This document shows, in pieces, positions 52,532 through 60,455 of a stretch of 64,000 nucleotides of DNA. The position numbers and the translations under genes were made by a program. This DNA comes from Nocardioides sp. CFH 31398. GTDB taxonomy: Bacteria > Actinomycetota > Actinomycetes > Propionibacteriales > Nocardioidaceae. The stretch lies in assembly GCF_022436705.1 (NCBI RefSeq), contig NZ_JAKUHT010000011.1, forward strand, positions 62,001 to 126,000, in the 5' to 3' direction. A model generated the notes under the pieces. That model was not told the DNA's origin, did no database searches, and was given only the letters and a program-made list of their open reading frames with translations. Numbering within the stretch: position 1 is the stretch's first letter; each line of letters begins with the position of its first letter.

Positions 52532-53007
52532 GCATCACCGAGGACGGGACGGTCCGCCACGAGGTCGTCGTCGACGCCCCGCAGGAGCGGGTCTTCGCGG
52601 CGTTCTCGCGTCTCGACGCCGTCAAGCCGCGCGAGCACAACCTGCTCGACGTCCCGATCGAGGAGACCGTGCTCGAGCCGTGGCCGGGCGGCGACGTCTA
52701 CGACCGCGGGTCCGACGGCTCCACCTGCCGGTGGGCGCGGGTGCTCGCGCACGAGCCGCCCCGCCGCCTCGTCCTCGCGTGGTTGATCGGCCCGGACTGG
52801 CGGGTGGCCGACGACCCGAGCCGTGCCAGCGAGATCGAGGTGACGTTCACCCCGCTCGACGACGGCCGGACGACGGTGCTGCTCGTGCACCGCCACCTCG
52901 AGCGGCACGGCGCCGGCTCGGAGGAGCTGGCCAGGCGCCTGGACGCCGGGGGTGGCTGGCCGCTGTGGCTCGACCGGCTCGCCACGGCCTCCGGGTCGGC
53001 GGCGTGA
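52528..53007 (+). CDS. SRPBCC (AHSA1-like) protein
   Basis: 159 aa. VRHEVVVDAPQERVFAAFSRLDAVKPREHNLL, CRWARVLAHEPPRRLVLAWLIGPDWR and SEIEVTFTPLDDGRTTVLLVHRHLERHG follow the AHSA1/Bet v1 fold. Starts within the ArsR stop; its own stop overlaps the next GTG. Ligand unknown; such trios often respond to xenobiotics. Confidence 0.9.
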   Translation: MSITEDGTVRHEVVVDAPQERVFAAFSRLDAVKPREHNLLDVPIEETVLEPWPGGDVYDRGSDGSTCRWARVLAHEPPRRLVLAWLIGPDWRVADDPSRASEIEVTFTPLDDGRTTVLLVHRHLERHGAGSEELARRLDAGGGWPLWLDRLATASGSAA

Positions 53008-53636
53008 GCGCCTCCTCGCCGATGGACCTCGCGGTCGCCGAGCGCGCCGAGCTCCTGGCCCTGCTGCGGGGACTGACCCCGGAGCAGTGGGCCGCACCCT
53101 CGCTGTGCGAGGGGTGGTCCGTTCGCGACGTCGCCGTCCACGTGGTCTCCTACGACCCCCTGACCACCCGACAGCTCGGTGGGGCGTTCGTGCGCGGCGG
53201 GTTCCGGGTCGACCGGGTGAACGACCTCGTCCTGCACGCGTACGACGCGATGTCGCCGCAGTCGGTCGTCGACCTCGTCGCGCGGCACCAGCGCCCACGC
53301 GGACTGACGGCCGGCTTCGGCGGTCGGATCGCCCTGACCGACGGGACCATCCACCACCAGGACGTCCGTCGCGCGCTGGGCCTGCCCCGCACCATCCCGG
53401 CGCCCCAGCTGCTCACGGTCCTCGACTTCGCCCGCACTGCCCCGACGCTGCCGGCGCGGGGCCTGACCAAGGGGCTGCGTCTGGTGGCCGAGGACGCCGG
53501 CTACGACGCCGGCTCCGGGCCCGAGGTGGTCGGGCCGGGGGAGGCGCTGCTGATGGCGATGGCCGGGCGGGGGGTCGCCCTCGACGAGCTCGCGGGCGAC
53601 GGGCTGCCCGTCCTCGCCCGCCGGCTCGGCGCCTGA
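53004..53636 (+). CDS. Maleylpyruvate isomerase/DinB-like thiol S-transferase family protein
   Basis: 210 aa, mycothiol-dependent DinB-like fold (TIGR03083 type). MDLAVAERAELLALLRGLTPEQWAAPSLCEGWSVRDVAVHVV carries the metal-binding His of the family; GRIALTDGTIHHQDVRRALGLPR has the two further His. Members in actinobacteria transfer mycothiol or act as detoxification enzymes. Third gene of the coupled ArsR-SRPBCC unit. Confidence 0.85.
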   Translation: MSASSPMDLAVAERAELLALLRGLTPEQWAAPSLCEGWSVRDVAVHVVSYDPLTTRQLGGAFVRGGFRVDRVNDLVLHAYDAMSPQSVVDLVARHQRPRGLTAGFGGRIALTDGTIHHQDVRRALGLPRTIPAPQLLTVLDFARTAPTLPARGLTKGLRLVAEDAGYDAGSGPEVVGPGEALLMAMAGRGVALDELAGDGLPVLARRLGA

Positions 53637-53654
53637 CCGACGATTCTCCGCGGT

Positions 53655-54008
53655 TCAGTCCGGGAGCGCGACGTCCGTGACCGCGACGTCGACGCCGACG
53701 ACCTCGAGGCCCGTCATGCCGGTCAGGGTCGTGGTGATGCCACGTCGGACGTCGTCGGCCAGCGTGTGCAGGTCCGCGCCGTACGCCGCGACGATCCCGA
53801 GCCGGACCCGCAGGCGGGGCGGTCCGGCGTCCGAGGGCTCGGCGTCGACGACGACCGGCGCTCCCGAGAGGTCGGCCACCCCGTCGTGACCGCGCGCCGA
53901 GAGGCTGCACATCGCCACCACGGCACGCACCGCCAGCACGCTGTCACCGAGGGCGGGGACGACGAGGTCGTCGGTCTCCGCCAGGCGCCCTCCCGCGCTG
54001 TCCACCAC
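53655..54008 (-). CDS. Asp23/Gls24 family protein (first of five)
   Basis: 117 aa. VVAMCSLSARGHDGVADLSG, then RLRVRLGIVAAYGADLHTLADDVRRGITTTLTGMTGLEVVGVDVAVTDV is the Asp23 (DUF322) fold. GTG 54008 follows GGAGG. It is the last of several Asp23-type genes in the region, set apart by a long hairpin at 54104-54138. Asp23 proteins coat the inner membrane face and act in envelope stress. Confidence 0.85.
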   Translation of the reverse strand: MVDSAGGRLAETDDLVVPALGDSVLAVRAVVAMCSLSARGHDGVADLSGAPVVVDAEPSDAGPPRLRVRLGIVAAYGADLHTLADDVRRGITTTLTGMTGLEVVGVDVAVTDVALPD

Positions 54009-54103
54009 GTCTGGCCACCTCCGTCGCCGGTGGCGCAGCCGGGACGGCGGCGCCTGGGTTTACAGCGTAAGGTACCGTGGGTGACGAGGCGTCCCCGGAC
54101 ATG

Positions 54104-54138
54104 ACGACGGGCCGACCGCAGTGCGGTCGGCCCGTCGT
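54104..54138 (-). terminator. Strong terminator after csbD
   Basis: Perfect 17-base inverted repeat: acgacgggccgaccgca (54104-54120) and tgcggtcggcccgtcgt (54122-54138) around one G. It lies 30 bases after the csbD-like stop on the minus strand. A smaller stem ctggcg-tga-cgccag (54147-54161) precedes it. The strength fits a highly expressed stress gene. Confidence 0.75.
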
Positions 54139-54167
54139 GCCGAGCTCTGGCGTGACGCCAGGACGCG

Positions 54168-54341
54168 TCAGTTCTTGAAGGCGTCCTTGACGTTCTCGCC
54201 GGCCTTCTTGGCGTCGGCCTTGGTCTGGTCGGCCTTGCCCTCAGCCTTGAGCTGGTCGTCGTTCTTGGCGTCGCCGATGGCCTCCTTGGCCTTGCCCTTG
54301 AGGTCCTCAGCAGCGTTCTGGATCTTGTCGCCGATACCCAT
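54168..54341 (-). CDS. CsbD-family stress protein
   Basis: 57 aa, nearly all hydrophilic: MGIGDKIQNAAEDLKGKAKEAIGDAKNDDQL and a Lys/Ala/Asp-rich helix. CsbD proteins are small disordered stress proteins induced by the general stress sigma factor in Bacillus. ATG 54341 follows GGGAG. Neighbouring Asp23 and AmaP-like genes suggest a common envelope-stress role. Confidence 0.93.
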   Translation of the reverse strand: MGIGDKIQNAAEDLKGKAKEAIGDAKNDDQLKAEGKADQTKADAKKAGENVKDAFKN

Positions 54342-54503
54342 GTGGATCAACTCCCTCTCTGGTGTGCCGGACGGCTCGTCCACCCGGCGGGGTGTGGTGG
54401 GTGCTACATACCGACGGTACCCGCGGGAGCCTCACGGGAGGCCGGTTCCGGGATGGTCGGTGCCGCTGGACCGGGTGGTCCGGCGGACGTCTCGTGGTGG
54501 GGC

Positions 54504-55088
54504 CTACGGCGCCCCGACGGTGGCCGTCCTGCCCCGGTCTGCCCGGCCGCGGGGCCCGTCGACCAGCACACGGCAGGTCGCGTCCCCGTCAGGGAGGGCT
54601 GCGGCGACGTCCGCGGCGCAGGTGCGGGCCGCGGCGGCGACGCTGGGGCCGTCGGACCGCGGGTCGAGCCGGGCCGTGATCTCCACGACCTGGTGCGACC
54701 CGATGGTCCGGGTCCGGCCGCGCACCGAGTCAGTGCCGGCGAGCTGCCCGAAGCGGTCCGCCGCCGCCGACGCGAGCGACGAGAGGTCCAGTTCCAGGCG
54801 ACCGGCGTTGCTCGAGCCGCGCAGACGGATGGTGGACTCGTGGGGACGTCGGGCGTGCGAGGCCAGCCACCACAGGGCCAGCAGGCCCAGGACGACGGCC
54901 ACACCGGCGAACGCCCACGGGAACCAGGTCGCCTCGACCGCGGTGGTCACGGGGCCGGTGGACAGCTGGCTCGGGTAGGTGAACACCCAGCCGTAACGCC
55001 AGTCGAAGGCGAAGAACGCCAGCGCTGCGAGACCGAGGGCGACCAGCAGGGTCACCAGGCGGTCGAACGCGTTCAACCTGCGGCTCAT
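54504..55088 (-). CDS. AmaP-like (alkaline shock anchor) membrane protein
   Basis: 194 aa. Two N-terminal membrane helices (LNAFDRLVTLLVALGLAALAFFAF and WFPWAFAGVAVVLGLLALWWLA) and a C-terminal Asp23-like soluble domain with LDLSSLASAAADRFGQLAG and VVEITARLDPRSDGPS. In Staphylococcus AmaP anchors Asp23 at the membrane; the topology here is the same. ATG 55088 overlaps the DUF6286 gene stop. Confidence 0.85.
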   Translation of the reverse strand: MSRRLNAFDRLVTLLVALGLAALAFFAFDWRYGWVFTYPSQLSTGPVTTAVEATWFPWAFAGVAVVLGLLALWWLASHARRPHESTIRLRGSSNAGRLELDLSSLASAAADRFGQLAGTDSVRGRTRTIGSHQVVEITARLDPRSDGPSVAAAARTCAADVAAALPDGDATCRVLVDGPRGRADRGRTATVGAP

Positions 55089-55630
55089 GCGCTCTTCTCC
55101 TCCACGCGACGGGAACGGACCTTGACGGTGGTGCTCGCGAGGCCGGCGAGCTGCTGCTCGACGGACGCACGGACGGCGGCCTCGACGTCGCCCGCGCCGG
55201 GCTCGGCGGCCACGGTCACGGTGACGGAGCGTCGGGTCGCGCGGGCCTCGGCGGCGCGGACGCCTGCGGTGCGGTCGGCGGCCTCGCGGGCGAGCGTGGC
55301 GACCGCGCCGGGGCTGACCCAGAGGTCGGTCGAGTCGTCGCCGCCCTGGCCGTGGGTCTTGCGCGCCGGCTTGAGCACGACGTACAGCAGCAGGAGCGCG
55401 AGCACGCCGGCGACACCGCCGACGGCGAGCACGGTGCCGTTCGCGGTCAGGCCGTCGAGGGCGGAGACGGCCGGCGGCGTCCACGGCGAGCCGGTGGTCC
55501 AGCCCTGCGCGACGGCGAGGTCGCGCACGGCCACGACGGCCAGCGCGATCAGGCCGATCGCCAGGAGCGACGCCACCAGGCCGGCCGCGGGGGTGCGGGC
55601 CGGAGGGGTGGACGGAGCCTTGCTGCTCAC
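55085..55630 (-). CDS. DUF6286-type membrane protein
   Basis: 181 aa. Two membrane helices (residues 17-36 and 65-88) and a C-terminal Asp23-like domain: DSTDLWVSPGAVATLAREAADRTAGV, then VTVTVAAEPGAGDVEAAVRASVEQQLAGLAS. Typical of actinobacterial Asp23 operons. Overlaps both neighbours by a few bases. Confidence 0.85.
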   Translation of the reverse strand: MSSKAPSTPPARTPAAGLVASLLAIGLIALAVVAVRDLAVAQGWTTGSPWTPPAVSALDGLTANGTVLAVGGVAGVLALLLLYVVLKPARKTHGQGGDDSTDLWVSPGAVATLAREAADRTAGVRAAEARATRRSVTVTVAAEPGAGDVEAAVRASVEQQLAGLASTTVKVRSRRVEEKSA

Positions 55631-56088
55631 TGGACCCTCCTGGTGTCGGTGGTGGACTCGTCGTCGGTGACGACGTGGACGGTGACGTCGACCCGGCGGA
55701 TGTCGATCCCGGCCAGGTCACGCGTGCGCTGCAGGACGAGGTCGCGGGTGCGACCGGCGATGTCGGCGACGGGTGCCGGCCAGCGGACGGCGACGTCGAG
55801 CTCGATGGAGGCCTGGAGGCCGTCCATCCGGGCGGACGCCCGCGGGTAGTCACGGCCCAGGGTGCGGCGCACGGCGTTGCCGGACCGCACCGTGCCGGAG
55901 ACCTCGGTGGCGGCGTGCTGGGCGAGGTGGGCGAGCGCCTTGGTCTTCAGCTCCAGGGAGCCCCGCTCCTCCGGCGCGCGCTCGGCGCCCTGGGCGACGT
56001 GCCCGGGGCCGGTGGCGGGTGCCGGGGTGGTGGCCCTCTCCGGAGCCTCCGGAGCCTCCGGAGCGACGGTGTCAGCCACGGCGACCAC
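55627..56088 (-). CDS. Asp23/Gls24 family protein
   Basis: 153 aa. An N-terminal Ala/Pro/Glu linker encoded by a 9-bp tandem repeat (PEAPEAPE) precedes TKALAHLAQHAATEVSGTVR and SIELDVAVRWPAPVADIAGRTRDLVLQRTRDLAGIDIRRVDVTV. GTG 56088 or the in-frame GTG 56079 may start it; both overlap the end of the preceding small membrane gene. Confidence 0.85.
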   Translation of the reverse strand: MVAVADTVAPEAPEAPERATTPAPATGPGHVAQGAERAPEERGSLELKTKALAHLAQHAATEVSGTVRSGNAVRRTLGRDYPRASARMDGLQASIELDVAVRWPAPVADIAGRTRDLVLQRTRDLAGIDIRRVDVTVHVVTDDESTTDTRRVQ

Positions 56089-56248
56089 GGACCATCGCGG
56101 TCACGTCGATCTCGCCGTCCAGCTGGCCACCGATGACGTAGCCGACGGCGCCGAGGACGAGCGCGAGCAGGAAGCCTCCGAAACCGCCGATGGTGACGGC
56201 GATGGCGAGCAGGAGGCCGGCGATGAGGCCGAGGGTCGAGGTGGTCAT
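56072..56248 (-). CDS. Small DUF2273-type membrane protein
   Basis: 58 aa, two hydrophobic helices with Gly motifs: TLGLIAGLLLAIAVTIGGFGGFLLALVLGAVGYVIGGQLDGEID. DUF2273 proteins accompany Asp23 in many Gram-positive operons. ATG 56248 is the first start in frame with the family-like sequence. Confidence 0.88.
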   Translation of the reverse strand: MTTSTLGLIAGLLLAIAVTIGGFGGFLLALVLGAVGYVIGGQLDGEIDVTAMVRGRRG

Positions 56249-56370
56249 GAGTCTCTCCAGACGTTCTTCTCGGGGTGTCTCGGGGTGTGGGAAGTCGGGG
56301 GGAGTGGTTCGTCGCGGCGGATGGCCGCGGACGGACCGGGGTCGTGCGTCCGGACGGTGCCGGGGCCTGT

Positions 56371-56405
56371 GCCGGTGGCGGCGAGGGGAAAGCGCCGCCA
56401 CCGGC
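56371..56405 (-). terminator. Terminator inside the Asp23 cluster
   Basis: Perfect 13-bp stem gccggtggcggcg (56371-56383) with cgccgccaccggc (56393-56405), nine-base loop. It lies directly after the stop of the gene at 56411 on the minus strand, splitting the cluster into two transcription units or attenuating read-through. Confidence 0.7.
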
Positions 56406-56410
56406 GCGGC

Positions 56411-56734
56411 TCATGCGGACGTCGGCGCTACGACGTCCTCGACGTACACGTCGACGCGGCCGCCGCCGACGTGGGCCTCCGTGGTGCGCCGGACCGCGTC
56501 GACGACCTCGTGGACGTCCGCGCCCCACGTCACGCTCACGTGGACGTCGGTGCGGTCGTCCTCGAGTCGGATGCCGGTCACGCGGCGCCCCGGGAGGTAC
56601 GTCGCGACCTCGCCGAAGAGGCCGCCGTGCAGGCCCGCCACACCGGGGAGGGCCAGCACCTCCTCCGCCAGGCTCTCGGCCGGGTCGGAGGGGGTGGGCT
56701 CGCCCGCGGTCGCGGGCGAGGTGTCACTGGACAC
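56411..56734 (-). CDS. Asp23/Gls24-related protein
   Basis: 107 aa. LAEEVLALPGVAGLHGGLFGEVATYLPGRRVTGIRLEDDRTDVHVSVTW and DVHEVVDAVRRTTEAH give a shortened Asp23-like fold with an extra loop. GTG start overlaps the end of the preceding Asp23 gene by 11 bases. Confidence 0.85.
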   Translation of the reverse strand: MSSDTSPATAGEPTPSDPAESLAEEVLALPGVAGLHGGLFGEVATYLPGRRVTGIRLEDDRTDVHVSVTWGADVHEVVDAVRRTTEAHVGGGRVDVYVEDVVAPTSA

Positions 56735-57185
56735 GGGCCGGGGCCTCGTCCTTCTCGTCGTCGGCGTCGGAGCCGTCGTCCAAGTGGACGTCGTTGACCG
56801 TGATGTTGACCTCGACGACGTCGAGACCGGTCATCCGCTCCACGGCGTTGATGACGTTGCGACGCACGCCGGCGGACAGGTCCGCGATCGACACGCCGTA
56901 CTCGGCGACGAGCTGCACGTCGACGGCGGCCTGGCGCTCGCCGACCTCGACGGAGATGCCCTGCGAGTGGTTGGTGCTCGAGCCCGGGATGCGCTCGCGC
57001 AGCGCGCCGACCGCACGGGCGGTGCCGCCACCGAGGTTGTAGACGCCGGCGACCTCACGGGTCGCGATGCCGGCGATCTTCGAGACCACGGTGTCCGCGA
57101 TGGTGGTGCGGCCGTGCTCGGTCACCAGCGGGCCCTCGTTGGTCGTGGCCGGCTTGGTGGTCTTCTCGGTGCTGGTCTGAGTCAC
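56724..57185 (-). CDS. Asp23/Gls24 family protein (first gene of cluster)
   Basis: 153 aa. Classic Asp23: TTIADTVVSKIAGIATREVAGVYNLG, ISVEVGERQAAVDVQLVAEYGVSIADLSAGVRRNVINAVERMTGLDVVEVNITVNDV. Acidic C-terminus. GTG 57185 is preceded by AAGGAGA. It is divergent from the sigma factor gene; both probably share control in 57186-57318. Confidence 0.93.
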   Translation of the reverse strand: MTQTSTEKTTKPATTNEGPLVTEHGRTTIADTVVSKIAGIATREVAGVYNLGGGTARAVGALRERIPGSSTNHSQGISVEVGERQAAVDVQLVAEYGVSIADLSAGVRRNVINAVERMTGLDVVEVNITVNDVHLDDGSDADDEKDEAPARVQ

Positions 57186-57246
57186 GATGCTCTCCTTCAC
57201 TGGGTGGACGACCGGCGTTCGGTCGGACAACAGTTGGTCGCATCAG

Positions 57247-57289
57247 GTCACGGAAACGTCACGGAAATTCTCCTGTGATCGCGGTAACA
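57247..57289. promoter_or_regulatory. Regulatory region between asp23 and the sigma factor gene
   Basis: Two direct repeats gtcacggaaa at 57247-57256 and 57258-57267 (11-base period) are followed by a CRP/GlxR-like site tgtgatcgcggtaaca (57274-57289), which differs from the TGTGA-N6-TCACA consensus at one position. All lie 30-70 bases before the sigma factor ATG. Confidence 0.5.
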
Positions 57290-57318
57290 CTTTGAGACGG
57301 CCTGCTGTTCTGGTCGGC

Positions 57319-57909
57319 ATGACGCGCACGACGTCCGAGGACGCCGGGGATTCCTGGGGTCTCGAGGACGCCTCCGACGAAGCACTGGTGCGTCGAGCGA
57401 AGCTGCGCGACGAGGCCGCGTTCCGGGTGATCGTCGACCGGCACGGCCCGGCGATGTACCGCTACGCGGTGCGCCTGATGCGGGGCAGCACCCACGACGG
57501 GGCGGAGGTCACCCAGGAGGCGCTGATCTCGGCGTGGAGGAGCCTGCCGACCTTCGAGGGCCGGTCGAGCCTGAAGACCTGGCTGTTCCGGATGGTCCAC
57601 CGCCGGGCCGCCGACATCCAGCGGAACCGTCGGCCCGTCCCGATCGACGACCAGCTCCTCTCGCACGTCGCGCGCCCCGCGGTCGACAACCCGCTGCAGG
57701 ACGTCCTGGACAGCGAGCTGCTCGAGGCGCTCCAGGAGGCGCTGGACGAACTACCGTGGCTCCAGCGGTCCTGCTGGCTCCTCAAGGAGGTCGAGGGCCT
57801 CTCGTACGCCGAGATCGGAGAGGCGTTGTCGATCCCCGTCGGCAGCGTCCGTGGGCACCTGCACCGGGGACGACGAGTGCTGGCGGAGAGGATGTCCCGA
57901 TGGCGGTGA
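57319..57909 (+). CDS. ECF-type RNA polymerase sigma factor
   Basis: 196 aa. Region 2: EALVRRAKLRDEAAFRVIVDRHGPAMYRYAVRLMRG, EVTQEALISAWRSLPTFEGRSSLKTWLFRMVHRRAAD; region 4: ALQEALDELPWLQRSCWLLKEVEGLSYAEIGEALSIPVGSVRGHLHRGRRVL. No region 3 and no N-terminal extension. ATG 57319 preferred since upstream codons are not sigma-like. Overlaps an Asp23-like gene downstream, which may play a regulatory role. Likely directs the divergent Asp23 cluster. Confidence 0.92.
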   Translation: MTRTTSEDAGDSWGLEDASDEALVRRAKLRDEAAFRVIVDRHGPAMYRYAVRLMRGSTHDGAEVTQEALISAWRSLPTFEGRSSLKTWLFRMVHRRAADIQRNRRPVPIDDQLLSHVARPAVDNPLQDVLDSELLEALQEALDELPWLQRSCWLLKEVEGLSYAEIGEALSIPVGSVRGHLHRGRRVLAERMSRWR

Positions 57910-58376
57910 ACGGACAGGGCACTGAACCTGTCATGGACCCGTTGGAGCGTGCGACGGCCGTGGCCCGGGAGACCGAGCCGTCGGGCTGGGCGGTGATCGC
58001 CGACGACGTCATGCGCCGGGCCCGCCAGCTGCGGCGGCAGGACGACCCGATCCTCGCCGACGTGAGGCCGGACGGGTCGCGGACGGTCGTCTCCTCGCGC
58101 GTCGTCGTCGACCTGCTGCGCACCGACCTCACGCAGGACGCGTCCTACGCGCCGGACGACCTCACGCTGACCGTGACGGGCGAGCGCCTGGACACCGTCG
58201 GGGTGGCCCTGGTCGCCGCCTTCGGCGTCGACCTCGTGACGATGGCGGACGACGTGCGGGCGCGCGTCCTGGCGGTGCTCGAGGGCCTCCTGCCCCGCTT
58301 GGCGGACGCCCGGGAGCAGGTGTCGGTGGACGTGGCCGTCGTCGACGTCGTCGACGGGGACCCCCGACGGGTCTGA
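57900..58376 (+). CDS. Asp23-like protein coupled to the sigma factor
   Basis: 158 aa. The second half, LTLTVTGERLDTVGVALVAAFGVDLVTMADDVRARVLAVLEGLLPRLADAREQVSVDVAVVDVV, is an Asp23-type fold; the first half ATAVARETEPSGWAVIADDVMRRARQLRRQDDP adds an amphipathic helix. The ATG lies inside the sigma gene (10-base overlap). By position it resembles an anti-sigma factor, yet has no zinc motif or membrane helix; it could sense free Asp23 proteins. That role is inference. Confidence 0.8.
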   Translation: MAVNGQGTEPVMDPLERATAVARETEPSGWAVIADDVMRRARQLRRQDDPILADVRPDGSRTVVSSRVVVDLLRTDLTQDASYAPDDLTLTVTGERLDTVGVALVAAFGVDLVTMADDVRARVLAVLEGLLPRLADAREQVSVDVAVVDVVDGDPRRV

Positions 58377-58380
58377 GCGC

Positions 58381-59142
58381 TCAGCCCTGCTCGGCGATCG
58401 CGGCTCGCCACCGGGCCGCCAGGTGGGCGACCGAGGGCAGCCGGTCCGCCGGGTCGTCGAACGTCGCGGCTCGCACGACCGTGGCGACGGCTTCCGAGCG
58501 ACGTTCGCTCGGCAGGAACACGTCCAGGACGCGCCCGAGCACGAAGACGGTGGTGCGGTGGTCGACGACCGCACCGCGACGGTTCTCCTCCGGTGCCATG
58601 AAGCGCGTCGAGCCCGGGAGCCGACCGACGTCGTTGACCCACGGCCCGCGCCGGTAGCACTCGAGGTCGACCACGACCGTCCGGCCGGCCCCGAAGGCGT
58701 GCATGAGCGAGCCGTCGTAGAGGTCCCCGGCAACCCAGCCGGCCGCCTCCAGGACGACGTGGAGGTCGACGACGGTGTCGAGCGCCGCGTGGAGCCGCGG
58801 CAGGGGCAGCGCCCGGAACCGTGCGAACGCCTCGGCGGGGTGGTCGCGGCGCCCCGCGGGCGCCCGCAGCAGCTCGCCGTCGAACCACGGCTGCACGAGG
58901 ACGGCGCCGCTCTCGGTCTCCTCGTGCTCGACGACCTCGAGCAGGGCCGGGTGGGAGGCCTCGGCGTGCAGGAGCGCCGTCCGCCGGAGGGCGGCCGCGT
59001 CGAGGGAGGTCTTCACGAACCACCGTCGTCCGCGGGCGTCCCGCACCCCGAAGGAGATGTGGCCCGAGTCCTGCGCCGCGAAGGTCGCGAACACCTCGCC
59101 GCGGCGTCGGGCCTCGTCGAGGAGCGGACCTGAGGGGAGCAT
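58381..59142 (-). CDS. Protein kinase-like phosphotransferase
   Basis: 253 aa. ISFGVRDARGRRWFVKTSLDAAALRR has the ATP-binding Lys; EVVEHEETESGAVLVQPWFDGELL is the hinge; VAGDLYDGSLMHAFGAGRTVVVDLECYRRGPW replaces the catalytic loop (Asp, with Ser where Asn is usual) and the metal-binding Asp of DFG (here DLE); RFMAPEENRRGAVVDHRTTVFVLGRVL matches the activation/APE region of Ser/Thr kinases. Activity uncertain because of the changed residues. Convergent with the Asp23-like gene, five bases apart. Confidence 0.75.
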   Translation of the reverse strand: MLPSGPLLDEARRRGEVFATFAAQDSGHISFGVRDARGRRWFVKTSLDAAALRRTALLHAEASHPALLEVVEHEETESGAVLVQPWFDGELLRAPAGRRDHPAEAFARFRALPLPRLHAALDTVVDLHVVLEAAGWVAGDLYDGSLMHAFGAGRTVVVDLECYRRGPWVNDVGRLPGSTRFMAPEENRRGAVVDHRTTVFVLGRVLDVFLPSERRSEAVATVVRAATFDDPADRLPSVAHLAARWRAAIAEQG

Positions 59143-59172
59143 CGTCGCCGCATGGTGCCCCGGACCGGACCG

Positions 59173-59178
59173 TAAGGT
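59173..59178 (+). promoter_or_regulatory. Leaderless -10 element of the first MFS gene
   Basis: TAAGGT ends six bases before ATG 59185. Confidence 0.55.
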
Positions 59179-59184
59179 CCACCC

Positions 59185-60423
59185 ATGGCCGGCGACGGGG
59201 TGTTCCCGACGCACCCGTTCCTGAGGTACTGGCGAGCCTCTGCGGTCTCGGGCCTCGGGACCTACGTCACCCTCCTCGCCCTTCAGGCGCTCGTCGTCCT
59301 CACCCTCGACGGCTCCGCCGTCGACGTCGGCCTGCTGAACGCCGCTCGGTGGCTGCCGTTCCTGTTGCTGGGCCTGGTGGTCGGCGCGGTCGTCGACGGT
59401 CGACGGAGGCTCCCGCTGATGGTCTCCACCGACCTCGTGCAGGCCGGTCTGCTGATCCTCCTGCCGCTGCTGTGGTGGGCGGGTCTGCTCTCGATGCCCT
59501 CGCTCCTCGTCGTCGTCGCGGCGTACGGCGCCGCGTCCGTGGTCAACGCCGCGGCCGACATGTCGCTGCTGCCGCGACTGGTCGCGGGGTCCGACCTGCA
59601 GCGCGCCCACGCACGCCTCGACGGCGCGGACGCGGTGGCCTCGACCGGCGGTCCCGCCCTCGGCGGGCTGCTCGTCAATGTGGTCGGGGCGCCGTTGACG
59701 GTGCTCCTGGACGCGGCGACCTACCTCTACTCGGCCCTGACGCTTCGACGGCTGGGCGTGGACGAGCCGCCGGCGCGCACCGGTGTCACCGTCCGGGACC
59801 TCCTGCACGACGTCGCGCAGGGCTTCCGATGGGCGTACGGCAGCTCCGGTCTCGCGCCGCTCGCCCTCACGGCGCACGGATGGTTCGCCGCCCACGCCGC
59901 GGTCATGGTCGTGCTCGCGCCCTACTCGCTGGTGACGCTGGGGCTCAGCGCCGCCGCCTTCGGTCTCGTCGGCGCCGCCGGGGGAGCGGGTGCGCTGCTC
60001 GGGGCCCTGGTGACCACGGTGGTCGGACGGCGCCTCGGAACCGGCTGGACGGTGATCGCCTGCCACGCCGCCACCACCGTCGCCGTCCTGGCGATGGTGG
60101 CCGCCGGCTCGGTCGGCCCGGGCGGGGCAGCGATGGGTCTGCTGGTGACCGGTCAGGTGCTCTACGGCGTCGCGATGGGCGCCAGCAACTCCCACGAGAT
60201 GAGCTACCGCCAGCTCGTGACGCCTGACGAGCTCCAGGCCCGCACCAACACCTCGCTCCGCGCGCTGAACCGCGGCGTCGTCGTCGTGGTCGCGCCGCTG
60301 GCCGGCTTGCTCGCCGACACCTGGAGCCTCGCCGGCGTGCTCGCCCTCGCCGCTGTGGGCTTCGCGGTGGTGACCGTGGCGCTCGCCGCGACCCCGTTCC
60401 GTCGGGTCAGGGTCCGTGCCTAG
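59185..60423 (+). CDS. MFS transporter
   Basis: 412 aa, twelve helices of the MFS_3/enterobactin-exporter type: FLRYWRASAVSGLGTYVTLLALQALVV, LLGLVVGAVVDGRRRLPLMVSTDL (motif A region) and LVNAAADMSLLPRLVAG. Typical efflux permease. Substrate unknown; no obvious linked biosynthetic or resistance gene. Starts behind a TAAGGT element. Confidence 0.9.
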   Translation: MAGDGVFPTHPFLRYWRASAVSGLGTYVTLLALQALVVLTLDGSAVDVGLLNAARWLPFLLLGLVVGAVVDGRRRLPLMVSTDLVQAGLLILLPLLWWAGLLSMPSLLVVVAAYGAASVVNAAADMSLLPRLVAGSDLQRAHARLDGADAVASTGGPALGGLLVNVVGAPLTVLLDAATYLYSALTLRRLGVDEPPARTGVTVRDLLHDVAQGFRWAYGSSGLAPLALTAHGWFAAHAAVMVVLAPYSLVTLGLSAAAFGLVGAAGGAGALLGALVTTVVGRRLGTGWTVIACHAATTVAVLAMVAAGSVGPGGAAMGLLVTGQVLYGVAMGASNSHEMSYRQLVTPDELQARTNTSLRALNRGVVVVVAPLAGLLADTWSLAGVLALAAVGFAVVTVALAATPFRRVRVRA

Positions 60424-60455
60424 GCCCAGGCCCGCGCGGGGCCGACCTGCCGGCC

